DNA of 64,000 bases, taken from the NCBI RefSeq assembly GCF_004564135.1, contig NZ_CP038255.1, positions 3,211,501 through 3,275,500 of the forward strand. The letters are read 5' to 3'. This DNA is from Terasakiella sp. SH-1. GTDB taxonomy: Bacteria; Pseudomonadota; Alphaproteobacteria; Rhodospirillales; Terasakiellaceae. Shown one piece after another: positions 33,255 through 41,657 of this stretch. Within the stretch, counting starts at the first letter, position 1; each line of letters begins with the position of its first letter. The translations under genes were made by a program, and so were the position numbers. The notes below the pieces were generated by a model. The model saw only the letters and a list, made by a program, of their open reading frames with translations. It was not told the origin of the DNA and did not search any database.

Positions 33255-33329
33255 TTTTAAATCCTTTTTAAGTTACGGTCCCGTTGGTTTTACCCGCCTG
33301 GCCCATTTCCCATCTAGATATTACATACG

Positions 33330-33406
33330 AAAAAAGGCCCGAAGCGGTATTCCCCGCGAGGGCCTGTTTTTCGAATATATAATCCGTTTACCTGGTTCCT
33401 CGCGAG
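33330..33406 (-). promoter_or_regulatory. attenuator: terminator and competing antiterminator before asd
   Basis: Terminator: AGGCCC (33365-33360) and GGGCCT (33340-33335) with an inner GCGG/CCGC stem, followed by six T residues at 33335-33330. Antiterminator: CTCGCGAGG (33406-33398), two bases after the leader stop codon, pairs over nine positions (one G-U) with CCTCGCGGG (33361-33353), which is part of the terminator's left arm. The two structures exclude each other. A ribosome resting at the leader stop would cover the first segment and favour termination; stalling upstream would favour read-through. Confidence 0.75.
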
Positions 33407-33408
33407 AC

Positions 33409-33534
33409 TTACGTCGTCTTTGTCAACGTTGTCTTGGTCGTTTTGGAGCCGATGAGAAGCGTGCACGCCACATCATCCGCAAAAATCTTTGCGGTTGTCT
33501 TTTTCACAGACATGATGTTCAGCGCATTTAGCAT
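33409..33534 (-). CDS. Lys/Thr-rich leader peptide of asd (41 residues)
   Basis: ATG at 33534, TAA at 33411-33409. The 41-residue product ends KTTKTTLTKTT; overall it has 11 Thr and 7 Lys. These are the two main end products drawn from aspartate semialdehyde, as expected if shortage of charged tRNA-Thr or tRNA-Lys stalls ribosomes here. GAGAG 11 bases before the ATG could be its ribosome site, rather distant. Too short and too biased for a normal protein; the position between a promoter and an attenuator gives it meaning. Confidence 0.75.
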   Translation of the reverse strand: MLNALNIMSVKKTTAKIFADDVACTLLIGSKTTKTTLTKTT

Positions 33535-33566
33535 AATAAAAAACACTCTCTTTAAAACGTGTTCTT

Positions 33567-33595
33567 TACATACTGAAAAGATTCACATTTGTCCA
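33567..33595 (-). promoter_or_regulatory. likely promoter of the asd leader
   Basis: TGGACA (33595-33590), 17-base spacer, TATGTA (33572-33567) on the minus strand; transcription would begin near 33560, about 26 bases before the leader ATG. Confidence 0.5.
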
Positions 33596-33602
33596 GTGAT
33601 GT

Positions 33603-34373
33603 TTATGGCCGTGTCCAGCTTTCCACAAGCCCGTCAACCAAAGGCACCTGTAAATTATTTTCATGTAACGTCACCGGGCCTTTAATCGCACTGGCAAAAC
33701 GTCGCTTTGCAATCACTTCTGCTTTTCCTGACACAAAACTGATCACGCGTAGCTCATGACGGGTCATATCAGGCACGATGATATCAACGGTTTTATCCCG
33801 ATTCCAGTCCACAATCTCATGAAGGTCCAGCTCTTGCGCCCCCATTTTATGGTTGGAAAAAAACTCAGTGGCTTTATCCGCAACAAGCTTTTTGCCCTGA
33901 CGTTCATAAAGTTGCAACTTGCCGCCAATATGGGGCGTAATCACCGCTGCGATTTCCAGTTTACGATCCCGATCAAAATCCCCAATCCCAATGGGGTTTT
34001 GCCAGCGAAAAGCTGTCCCGATTGCCGGGCTTTCTGCCGCAATCATCAATTGACCAGAACGCACATCCAACACCACAAGCGCCGCCCCCCGGTCTTGATA
34101 ACTGCGCACCACCAAAATCGCTTTACGCCCATTTAAGCCCATCGGCACAAGGCGTGGGGTGACATCTTCAAAAACAGAGCCTTCATCCAGACGAAAAGAC
34201 AAAATACGGCCATCATCCATAATTGCCTCAATCGCTTCATATTCAAGACAATCACCCAGCACACAATGGTCATAGCGGTCCGTCGGCAAGACAAAACGTG
34301 CAGAAACAATATCATCAGCCCAGACCATTTGGCTGATCACAGTGAAGAGCAAAGTAAGGATCAATCGGAACAT
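33603..34373 (-). CDS. secreted VCBS/FG-GAP-like repeat protein
   Basis: A 256-residue protein with a signal peptide (about residues 1-19, ending VWA-DD). Two stretches, GIGDFDRDRKLEIAAV and VDWNRDKTVDIIVPD, are the calcium-binding Asp-rich turns of VCBS/FG-GAP beta-propeller repeats. A possible disulfide pair is in HCVLGDCLEY. It is probably periplasmic or surface-exposed; role unknown. It is upstream of asd on the same strand, but asd appears to have its own promoter in between. Confidence 0.65.
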   Translation of the reverse strand: MFRLILTLLFTVISQMVWADDIVSARFVLPTDRYDHCVLGDCLEYEAIEAIMDDGRILSFRLDEGSVFEDVTPRLVPMGLNGRKAILVVRSYQDRGAALVVLDVRSGQLMIAAESPAIGTAFRWQNPIGIGDFDRDRKLEIAAVITPHIGGKLQLYERQGKKLVADKATEFFSNHKMGAQELDLHEIVDWNRDKTVDIIVPDMTRHELRVISFVSGKAEVIAKRRFASAIKGPVTLHENNLQVPLVDGLVESWTRP

Positions 34374-34449
34374 GATGCGACCTCTCTTTCTTATTGTTAT
34401 TTAAGAAAGACTATAGCCGATTGCCCTTAATAATCAGTAAAGCCTGATA

Positions 34450-34631
34450 TAGGGTCAGGACCTCTTAATTTATTGCGTTTGGCGGAGCTAAAAATAAAGG
34501 TGGATTAGGCATGACACTCGCCGCAGTGCCATCCACTGCAAAAGTTTTATAACGCTAGCCACCTTTATTTTTAGCCCGTCCCTTCGGGATTTGTAGAAAA
34601 TGACGCAATAAATTAAGAGGTCCTGACCTTA
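34450..34631. mobile_element. MITE-like element with nested inverted repeats
   Basis: The outer arms (34453-34478 and 34603-34628) are perfect 26-bp inverted repeats beginning GGTCAGGACCTC; counting one mismatch they extend to a TA on each side. A second perfect 17-bp pair, GCTAAAAATAAAGGTGG (34487-34503) and complement (34559-34575), lies inside. There is no reading frame. Size (about 180 bp) and flanking TA suggest a non-autonomous element moved by another copy's transposase. It abuts the 3' end of rmuC. Confidence 0.75.
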
Positions 34632-34632
34632 G

Positions 34633-35802
34633 CTATTTCAACTGTTTGGCTGGTGGGGTCAGTTCATCAGCAGGGCTATCTTCCCCCAGCTGGATTTCTT
34701 CAATCCGCTCGCCCCGCTTGGTGACTTTATCGGTGGAAATGCGGATTTTACGGATGTCTTCAATGGATTGATTGAAATGGCGTTCCAACCCGCCAACCCG
34801 GTCATCCAAACGCCCGACATCTTCCAGCAAGGTCATCACCTCTTTTTGAATACGCCCGGCTTCTTCACGCATACGGGCATCTTTTAAAACTGCACGCACC
34901 GTATTCAAGGTTGCCATCAAGGTCGTTGGGGACACGATCCAGACCTTCGCCTTATAGGACTTTTCCACCACATCGGTGAAATTGGCATGAAGTTCCGCAT
35001 AAATGGATTCTGAAGGCAAAAACATCAAGGCACTTTCAGCCGTTTCCCCCGCAATAATGTATTTTTCAGAAATATCCTTGATATGCTTCAATACGTCCGC
35101 CTTGAAGGTGCGAATAGCCAGCGTTTTTTCCTGCTCGCTATTAGCAGCTTGCAACGCCTGATAACTTTCCAGAGGGAACTTCGCATCAATACAGATGGAA
35201 CCCGGCGGGTTTGGCAAACGCAGCAAGCAGTCCACCCGTTTGGTGTTAGAAAGTGTTTCCTGAAAACTATAAGCCGACGGTGGCAACGCATTAGTCACCA
35301 GCATTTCCAGCTGCACCTCCCCAAAGGCCCCGCGTGATTGCTTGTTGGACAGGATATCCTGCAATCCCACCATCTGTTCCGACAGGTCCATAATATTTTT
35401 TTGTGCCGTATCAATCACGGCCAGCCGTTCTGCCAAATGAGACATATGCTTAGCCGTGGATTTGGTTTGTTCCAACAATCCTTCGCCCATACGGTGGCTC
35501 AGATTATTAAGGCGTTCATCCAGTGTTTTGGTAATCGCACGTTCTTGGGCCTGTAAACGCTCATTAACCGTCTGTTGAGAGCGGTTCTGCACTTCTGCCA
35601 TCTGGGCCATGCGCCCGGTTAGTTCCCCGTGGGCACGGCTCAGTTCCAAAAGCTGCTGGGCCAAGGCTTCGGATTGACCATCTGCGATGGGTGCCTCCTG
35701 ATTTTGGTTTTTGCGTACCGCCATTACAGCAATCACCAGACATAAAACCGAAAAACCGACCAGCACACTGATCAACACCGCACTATCTTGCAAAAAATCC
35801 AC
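34633..35802 (-). CDS. rmuC: RmuC-family DNA recombination protein
   Basis: A 389-residue protein: one membrane helix near residues 10-28, a long Gln/Glu/Leu-rich coiled coil (about 40-140), then the RmuC nuclease-like domain with QSRGAFGEVQLEMLV, CIDAKFPLESYQAL and FLPSESIYAEL. RmuC limits inversion at short inverted repeats. I chose the GTG at 35802, which has GGAGAGG at ideal spacing; ATGs at 35838 and 35892 lack ribosome sites. The stop codon lies 5 bases from the MITE-like element. Confidence 0.88.
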   Translation of the reverse strand: MDFLQDSAVLISVLVGFSVLCLVIAVMAVRKNQNQEAPIADGQSEALAQQLLELSRAHGELTGRMAQMAEVQNRSQQTVNERLQAQERAITKTLDERLNNLSHRMGEGLLEQTKSTAKHMSHLAERLAVIDTAQKNIMDLSEQMVGLQDILSNKQSRGAFGEVQLEMLVTNALPPSAYSFQETLSNTKRVDCLLRLPNPPGSICIDAKFPLESYQALQAANSEQEKTLAIRTFKADVLKHIKDISEKYIIAGETAESALMFLPSESIYAELHANFTDVVEKSYKAKVWIVSPTTLMATLNTVRAVLKDARMREEAGRIQKEVMTLLEDVGRLDDRVGGLERHFNQSIEDIRKIRISTDKVTKRGERIEEIQLGEDSPADELTPPAKQLK

Positions 35803-35925
35803 GCTCTCACCTCTCCATAAGCTTATGAATACATCCATAGCACGTTTTTTTTCAGACGCAAGCTTGCCCCACCGTTTTCCAGCAGGCAACATAAGACCAG
35901 CTGCATTTTTTCAAGGAGCCACCCA

Positions 35926-37335
35926 ATGTCCTGTCTCACCCCCTTAAGCTTTGGTCTGGCTGCTTGCCTGTTTGTCACAGCTGCACAGGCCGAAAGCCCC
36001 CTTGATCCCCCCCATCAAAAAGAGTTATCGCTCACCCTTTATCAAAATGGCCTGGGATTTGTACAGGACCGCCGTCAGGTTCGTTTAGGCACAGGTTCCC
36101 AAACATTGGCTTTTGCCAAGATCAGTCCGCAGCTCCTGCCTGACAGTTTACTAATCTTTGGCACAGGCTTTAACGTGATGGAACGCCGCTTTGCCTTTGA
36201 CCTGCTGACACCACAAGCTTTGCTGGAAAAATCTGTGGGCAAGACCGTTTCATTTCGCCGCTTTAACAGTGTCACGGGAAAAGATGACATCATCCGTGCC
36301 AAAATCCTTTCCGCACAGGGGCAGGTGATCCTTGAACGCGACGGCAAAATTGAAGTGGGCCTGCCCGGACAGCTGATGATTGACAAACTGCCCGAAGGAT
36401 TACGCCCCCACCCCACCTTGTTAGCCACGCTGAACAGCACAGAAAAACAACAGGCAGATTTAGCCCTTGCCTATCTTTCAAATGGGTTAAAATGGCATAC
36501 CTCTTATAGTGCCGTACTTGATCCCAAAAAAGACAAGCTCCAGCTCAACGCCTGGGCAAACCTGACCAACAACACAGCCGTTTCCTATGAAAAGGCCGAT
36601 ATCACCCTGGCCGCCGGACAAGTTAATAAACAATCTTTGCGCAAAGACGTGCCCATGATGGCACGCGCTGCCCAGCCCCAAGCCATGATGGCGATGGATA
36701 GTGTTATGGAAAGAACAGCCAAACCTGCACAGGCCCTTGGCGGGCTCCATCTCTTCAAACTGCCTGTCAAAACGACACTCCATTCACAAGAAACCAAACA
36801 AGTGCAGCTCCTGCCTGTTCAGAACTTTACCACACAACGTATTCTGACTCAGAAGTTTGGCCCCACCTATCGCGCCTTAGCAGGGAAAACCAAAGCCCAC
36901 CATCCTCACATTAAAATCCGTTTTCAAAATAACAGCGCCCATCCGCTTCCCAGCGGGATCGTTCGCCTTTATCGACAGGATACGGAAGGACAGCTCCACT
37001 TTATCGGGGAGGACCGCCTGGGCGATACACCCAAGGGCACAAAAGCCGCTTTACACCCGTCTCAAAGCTTTGATGTGACATTAAAGCGTGCCCAAACCGA
37101 TTTTGAGCTACACGGTAAACACAGTTTTGAAGCGGCTTATAAAGTCACCATTAAAAATGCCAAGAATGTGAAAGAAACCGTGGAAATTACAGAATCCATC
37201 CCAGGGGAATGGTCTTTGGAAAACAGCAGCCACAAACCCAAATCACGGGAAAATAATCAAGCGGTCTGGGCCATTGACGTCCCTGCTCAATCAGAACAGG
37301 TTTTAACCTATCGCCTGAAAGTCAGGACACGTTGA
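35926..37335 (+). CDS. secreted DUF4139-domain protein
   Basis: A 469-residue protein with a signal peptide (about residues 1-22, ending AQA-ES). ELSLTLYQNGLGFVQDRRQV and the conserved WHTSYSAVLD, WANLTNNTAVSYEKADITLAAG region (split for reading; near residues 190-220) match the DUF4139 family, whose members are mostly uncharacterised beta-rich envelope proteins. The C-terminal half looks like immunoglobulin-type beta strands. The ribosome site AAGGAG precedes the ATG. Its stop codon directly meets that of the convergent DUF2336 gene, with no terminator between. Confidence 0.7.
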   Translation: MSCLTPLSFGLAACLFVTAAQAESPLDPPHQKELSLTLYQNGLGFVQDRRQVRLGTGSQTLAFAKISPQLLPDSLLIFGTGFNVMERRFAFDLLTPQALLEKSVGKTVSFRRFNSVTGKDDIIRAKILSAQGQVILERDGKIEVGLPGQLMIDKLPEGLRPHPTLLATLNSTEKQQADLALAYLSNGLKWHTSYSAVLDPKKDKLQLNAWANLTNNTAVSYEKADITLAAGQVNKQSLRKDVPMMARAAQPQAMMAMDSVMERTAKPAQALGGLHLFKLPVKTTLHSQETKQVQLLPVQNFTTQRILTQKFGPTYRALAGKTKAHHPHIKIRFQNNSAHPLPSGIVRLYRQDTEGQLHFIGEDRLGDTPKGTKAALHPSQSFDVTLKRAQTDFELHGKHSFEAAYKVTIKNAKNVKETVEITESIPGEWSLENSSHKPKSRENNQAVWAIDVPAQSEQVLTYRLKVRTR

Positions 37336-38643
37336 TTACATGGACATATTATTAAAGAAATCAACCTGCCACTGAAGTTCTTCTTCAGACAGGGCATATT
37401 TTCCCTTATGGGGGCGCACCACATCTTCTGCTGGAATATGACCAACACGGGTTTGAACTTCCACAGCCATGCGTGCACTCAAACCTGATTTCCAGCACAA
37501 GGCTGTAATCCCGCGTGCGCTACGCATGGCGATCATACGCTGGGCAATCGAAATATGCAGGTTTGCCTGTTCTGCAATACAGGCAACAACAAAATCATAT
37601 TCACCTTCTGCCAAAGCATTCACAATAACCTGAACATTCAAGCGGTTCATGCGTTTCAGGTTTTGGGCAATTTCTTGCGGGGGTTGCTGGAAAAGCCACT
37701 GATATTCCCGGCGTAGCTCTTTATTGCCACCTTTTTGGGCCTTAACTTCAACCACAGTCGTTTCGGGCGCTTCACTATGTTTTAAGCGCCGGTTCATTTC
37801 CTTGCGGATCACAGACAAGGTTGTTGGGGCAATATCTTCCCTGCCCTTAAGCGTATCAAGCAAATTGTCCGCAACAAATTCCGCCAAACGGCGCGATGCC
37901 TGATCACTTAAGACCGGGCGATGAACCAGTGGCCCCTGCCATTCCGTGACATTGCGGGATTCTTCAATCAATTGATCCAGCGTATCTTCACGAATTTGCG
38001 CACTGTCATTACACAACAAAGTGGTAATGGCTGAAACATCATTGGTGCCCACAATCGCATCAGAAACATCCGAGCTGACATGCGCCCGATTAGAAATAGC
38101 GCCTAAAGCCCCGGAAGAAATCCCACTGCTGATAATTTCCTGTAAATCCTCATCACTAAGCACCGGGGAATGTTCCAGCACCGGACAAGAAACCGCCAGT
38201 TCTGCATCCTTGGCCAGTTTTAAAATCACGTCTTCAGGAACATTAGCGACATCTTTTAACGTATCAGCCAGAACACTACGCACCTGTGTCAGCTGATCGC
38301 TCGCCAGAATTTCCAGTGCCTGAAAGGTGAAATTCTGCATTTTATCGACCTGGCTTGCCGATAAGGTCGGGGCAAGTTTGGCAATTTTTTCCGCCAGATT
38401 TGAACGAATATCATCATTGCTGTCACGGGCCAATTCCACATAAGCCTGTGCAGGTGTGGATTTATTCTCCGTAATGGCCCGGCGCACCTCAGAATCTTTA
38501 TCCCCAGCCAGATAAAACAAAATTTCCGGACGGATATCTTCGCGTTCAGCCAATGACTTTCGCACCGTCACATCCTGATGGCGGGCAAGTTCCCGAGCCT
38601 CTTCATAGGTCAAGGGGGCGTCATGTACCGGGTCTTTTGTCAT
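37336..38643 (-). CDS. DUF2336 HEAT-like repeat protein
   Basis: A 435-residue soluble alpha-helical protein with DUF2336 repeats; the pattern VRKSLAERED-IRPEILFYLAGD-DSEVRRAITEN shows degenerate HEAT-like helices in the first 200 residues. The family is largely confined to alphaproteobacteria and its function is unknown. The ATG overlaps the stop codon of the diguanylate cyclase gene upstream (ATGA at 38643-38640), so the two are translated together, suggesting a role in the same signalling unit. Confidence 0.8.
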   Translation of the reverse strand: MTKDPVHDAPLTYEEARELARHQDVTVRKSLAEREDIRPEILFYLAGDKDSEVRRAITENKSTPAQAYVELARDSNDDIRSNLAEKIAKLAPTLSASQVDKMQNFTFQALEILASDQLTQVRSVLADTLKDVANVPEDVILKLAKDAELAVSCPVLEHSPVLSDEDLQEIISSGISSGALGAISNRAHVSSDVSDAIVGTNDVSAITTLLCNDSAQIREDTLDQLIEESRNVTEWQGPLVHRPVLSDQASRRLAEFVADNLLDTLKGREDIAPTTLSVIRKEMNRRLKHSEAPETTVVEVKAQKGGNKELRREYQWLFQQPPQEIAQNLKRMNRLNVQVIVNALAEGEYDFVVACIAEQANLHISIAQRMIAMRSARGITALCWKSGLSARMAVEVQTRVGHIPAEDVVRPHKGKYALSEEELQWQVDFFNNMSM

Positions 38644-40286
38644 TTGACTTCTTCACCCTTGTAATCTTCGGCAACGCAAAACTGGCTTTTCCCGGAATGT
38701 TTGGCCTGATACATGGCCGCATCTGCACGCCCGACCAATTCTTCAACAGTTTCATGTGTCTGGGGATGATAAAGCGCCAAACCAAGGGACACCCCTAACG
38801 GCTTATCCTCCACCCCGGAATGCTCAATCAGAAAACGACTGCTTTCCATCATTTTCTCACACCGCTTATGAGCCGTTGTTTCTGTAATGTCATCCAGCCA
38901 CAAGGCAAACTCATCACCGCCCAAACGGGCAACGACATCACCGGGGCGCACTTGTTTAAGCAAATAATCACGCACCAACAATAAAACATCATCACCTTTT
39001 TGATGACCAAAGACATCATTGACCTGTTTGAAATTATCCAGATCCACATAAATCAAGGCCGCAGGCTTGTTGTTGAACTGCAAACGTTCAATATGACGAG
39101 GCAATTCATCTTCAAAAAAGGCACGACGGTTCAACAGGCCGGTCAAGGCATCTGTACGTGAGAGTTCAACAATGCGTTCATGCCCGGTAATTTGTTCATT
39201 TGCGATCCCAAGTTGGTTTGCCACATCAGTTGCCAGGATTTTGTCGTCATCACTCCACACCCCACGCACCTTTTCGCGCCACAAACAAATCGCGCCATTG
39301 ACATGACGGCGATAACGCGTGGCTGAATAAATCGCCACCCAGTCTTTGACCTCATAAAACCCGACTTCGTTTTCACCCAGATTTTCAAGCTTGGCAAACA
39401 AATCCGGAATTTCATCCGGCACATCCCCAAAAGAGGCATTCACGATCATGTCGCAATCAGGCTTGCTTCTGAAAATCTGGCATCCATTGGCGCTCAACGC
39501 CCGTGCTGTTGCATTAGCCGCAGCGCTCAACATATTGCCGGGTTCCACCTCATCACGGATGGTTTTGACAATATAGGCCAGAAGTTGATCACGGTGATAG
39601 GCCCGCGCCAGTGCAGCATCGCGTTCACGCTCTTCGGTAATGTCACGACAGACCCCGCGTGCACCGACCCAGTTGGCATCATCATCAAACAAAGGCACAC
39701 AGGAAACCGTCAAACAGGCCGGTTCCCCATCCGGGCGAACAACCCAAACCTCTTCACGTTCCAGTTTGGATTTGGATAAAAACGGATTGAGAGAATGTTT
39801 TTTATGGCGTTTGAGAACAATGTCATCGCAATGTTTGCGAATTAGCTCGTCCGGTTCATAGCCCACCGCCCCTTTTTGCGAGACGAAAATAAAATAACCA
39901 TCTGCCCCGACTTCCCAGGCAAAATCACTGGAAATATCAACCAAATCCTTAAAACGCTGGCGCGAATCCATCAAGGCAGCGCGCAGGTTATGTTCCAGAC
40001 TGGCATCTTTGGCAATCAGCAAAAAACCCTGTTCACTGGGACACAGGGTCAGGTCATAAAACAGAACACCTTTTTCCGTTTCCAAACCTGTGGTTTGCAT
40101 ATGGGCTGCATTTGTCTGAGACACTCTGGCAAATAAATCCACAATATTGGGCAAATGCAGGCTTTTAACCAGCAAATCGGCCGCACGGCTTTGGGATAAG
40201 ACGGTTTTATCCTTATCCATTAACACCGCTGGGAACGGCGCAGTCGTCACCCAATCAGCAGATGAGATCTCAGAAGTTTCAAACAT
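38640..40286 (-). CDS. PAS-GAF-GGDEF diguanylate cyclase
   Basis: A 548-residue soluble protein. Two PAS-like regions fill residues 1-215 (FAWEVGADGYFIFVS, GARGVCRDITEERE), a GAF-like domain about 225-370, and a GGDEF domain 380-545 with an intact RLGGDEFALW active site. RPGD lies five residues before it, a complete inhibitory I-site, so product inhibition is expected. It makes c-di-GMP in response to an unknown cytoplasmic signal. Overlaps the DUF2336 gene. The 285 bases upstream are AT-rich and hold only promoter sequence that I can see. Confidence 0.92.
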   Translation of the reverse strand: MFETSEISSADWVTTAPFPAVLMDKDKTVLSQSRAADLLVKSLHLPNIVDLFARVSQTNAAHMQTTGLETEKGVLFYDLTLCPSEQGFLLIAKDASLEHNLRAALMDSRQRFKDLVDISSDFAWEVGADGYFIFVSQKGAVGYEPDELIRKHCDDIVLKRHKKHSLNPFLSKSKLEREEVWVVRPDGEPACLTVSCVPLFDDDANWVGARGVCRDITEERERDAALARAYHRDQLLAYIVKTIRDEVEPGNMLSAAANATARALSANGCQIFRSKPDCDMIVNASFGDVPDEIPDLFAKLENLGENEVGFYEVKDWVAIYSATRYRRHVNGAICLWREKVRGVWSDDDKILATDVANQLGIANEQITGHERIVELSRTDALTGLLNRRAFFEDELPRHIERLQFNNKPAALIYVDLDNFKQVNDVFGHQKGDDVLLLVRDYLLKQVRPGDVVARLGGDEFALWLDDITETTAHKRCEKMMESSRFLIEHSGVEDKPLGVSLGLALYHPQTHETVEELVGRADAAMYQAKHSGKSQFCVAEDYKGEEVK

Positions 40287-40571
40287 CTTTATTCTTCTTC
40301 AACGTCGACGAACCTAAATATAGATAACATCTTATAAAAACTTCGAATTATCCTATTCGGGTTTGCCATGGAAATCAAACATTCATACCAGAAATCTACA
40401 CAGAAAAATGCTTATTAATTGCAATGGAAATTAAAGGCAAAAAAGAAAGATTTTTTAACGTTTTTTTAAGATGACTATATTCAACTGGTATTTTGCGTTC
40501 AAATCTGTACAATCCGCATCCATGATCCAGACATCACAGTTGATGAAAACGGTTATCCGTTGCCTCTGGGT

Positions 40572-41648
40572 ATGCGCGTAAAAATAGCCAGCCACATGCG
40601 GGCCGCGCTCTTGTTAACAACATTTGATTTTCACATGGCTGCGACACCGCAAAACAACCGCTTCCATCATATGCTTCTAGGTCTGGTGGGAACTTCCTTT
40701 TTTGTACTTTTAGGCATGCATGTGCTGAACCCCAGCAATACAGTCAGCAAAGCGCCAAAGGCTGTTCTCAAACCCGTAGAACATAAAAAACTCAGCAAAG
40801 CAGACATGGATGCCATTGCCGGGGAAAGTCCATCTTCCTTAAATGGTCGCCTGACAGTCAATGATCTCAATCAAACCTTTAATAAAATCGGCTACGAACT
40901 GGACCCGGTTCTAAAAGGAACCAGTGATGTTCCCCGTGTCTTTTTGACATCCTTGCCGATTGATCTGGCTAAAATCAAACAAAGCGAAGAACGCAAGTCC
41001 CTGTTTTTCAGAACGCTCTTGCCTTTGGTGCTGAAAATCAATGAAGAGCTACATGAAAAACGCGCTAAAGTCTGGCGTTTTCGCCATCGCCTGAATATCG
41101 GTCTGGACATTGCCGGGAAAGATCGGATTTGGCTGAGCGGCCTGTTTAAACGCTATCGTGTTGAACAAGGGAACTTTGACGCCCTGCTACAAAAAATGGA
41201 TGTGGTGCCGCCCTCTCTGGCCTTGGCACAAGCGGCTGAAGAAAGCGGTTGGGGAACCTCACGTTTTGCCCGTGAAGGCAATGCGCTGTTTGGTCAATGG
41301 ACCTTTAACCCCAAAGACAAAGGCATTGTGCCCCAAGGGCGCGATCAGGGGAAATCCCATCGCATCAAAGCTTTTGACAGTTTGGCAGACAGCCTGCGGG
41401 CCTACGTTCATAACCTGAACACCCATAAAGCCTATCTGGGTTTGCGCAAAAAACGCGCTGCCATGCGCACCTCTCATCAGGAATTAAGCGGTTATGATCT
41501 GGCACGTACGCTGGATAAATATTCAGAACGCGGTGAACATTATGTCACTTCGCTTCATTCCATTATGTCCCAAAACGAGCTGGGCCGCTTCGATCAAACC
41601 GCACTTGATGGCGGCGAAGCCACAATCCTTAAGGGGCCACTGATTTAG
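40572..41648 (+). CDS. Bax-like glucosaminidase-domain protein
   Basis: About 358 residues. A hydrophobic anchor (HHMLLGLVGTSFFVLLGMHV) near residues 32-51 is followed by a linker and a Bax/FlgJ-type glucosaminidase domain: PPSLALAQAAEESGWGTSRFA carries the catalytic Glu, then GNALFGQWTF and LADSLRAYVHNLNTH. It would cut peptidoglycan from the periplasmic face. The start is uncertain: ATGs at 40572, 40596 and 40635 share the frame and none has a clear ribosome site. Convergent with mutS. Confidence 0.8.
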   Translation: MRVKIASHMRAALLLTTFDFHMAATPQNNRFHHMLLGLVGTSFFVLLGMHVLNPSNTVSKAPKAVLKPVEHKKLSKADMDAIAGESPSSLNGRLTVNDLNQTFNKIGYELDPVLKGTSDVPRVFLTSLPIDLAKIKQSEERKSLFFRTLLPLVLKINEELHEKRAKVWRFRHRLNIGLDIAGKDRIWLSGLFKRYRVEQGNFDALLQKMDVVPPSLALAQAAEESGWGTSRFAREGNALFGQWTFNPKDKGIVPQGRDQGKSHRIKAFDSLADSLRAYVHNLNTHKAYLGLRKKRAAMRTSHQELSGYDLARTLDKYSERGEHYVTSLHSIMSQNELGRFDQTALDGGEATILKGPLI

Positions 41649-41657
41649 AGTGTAAAC

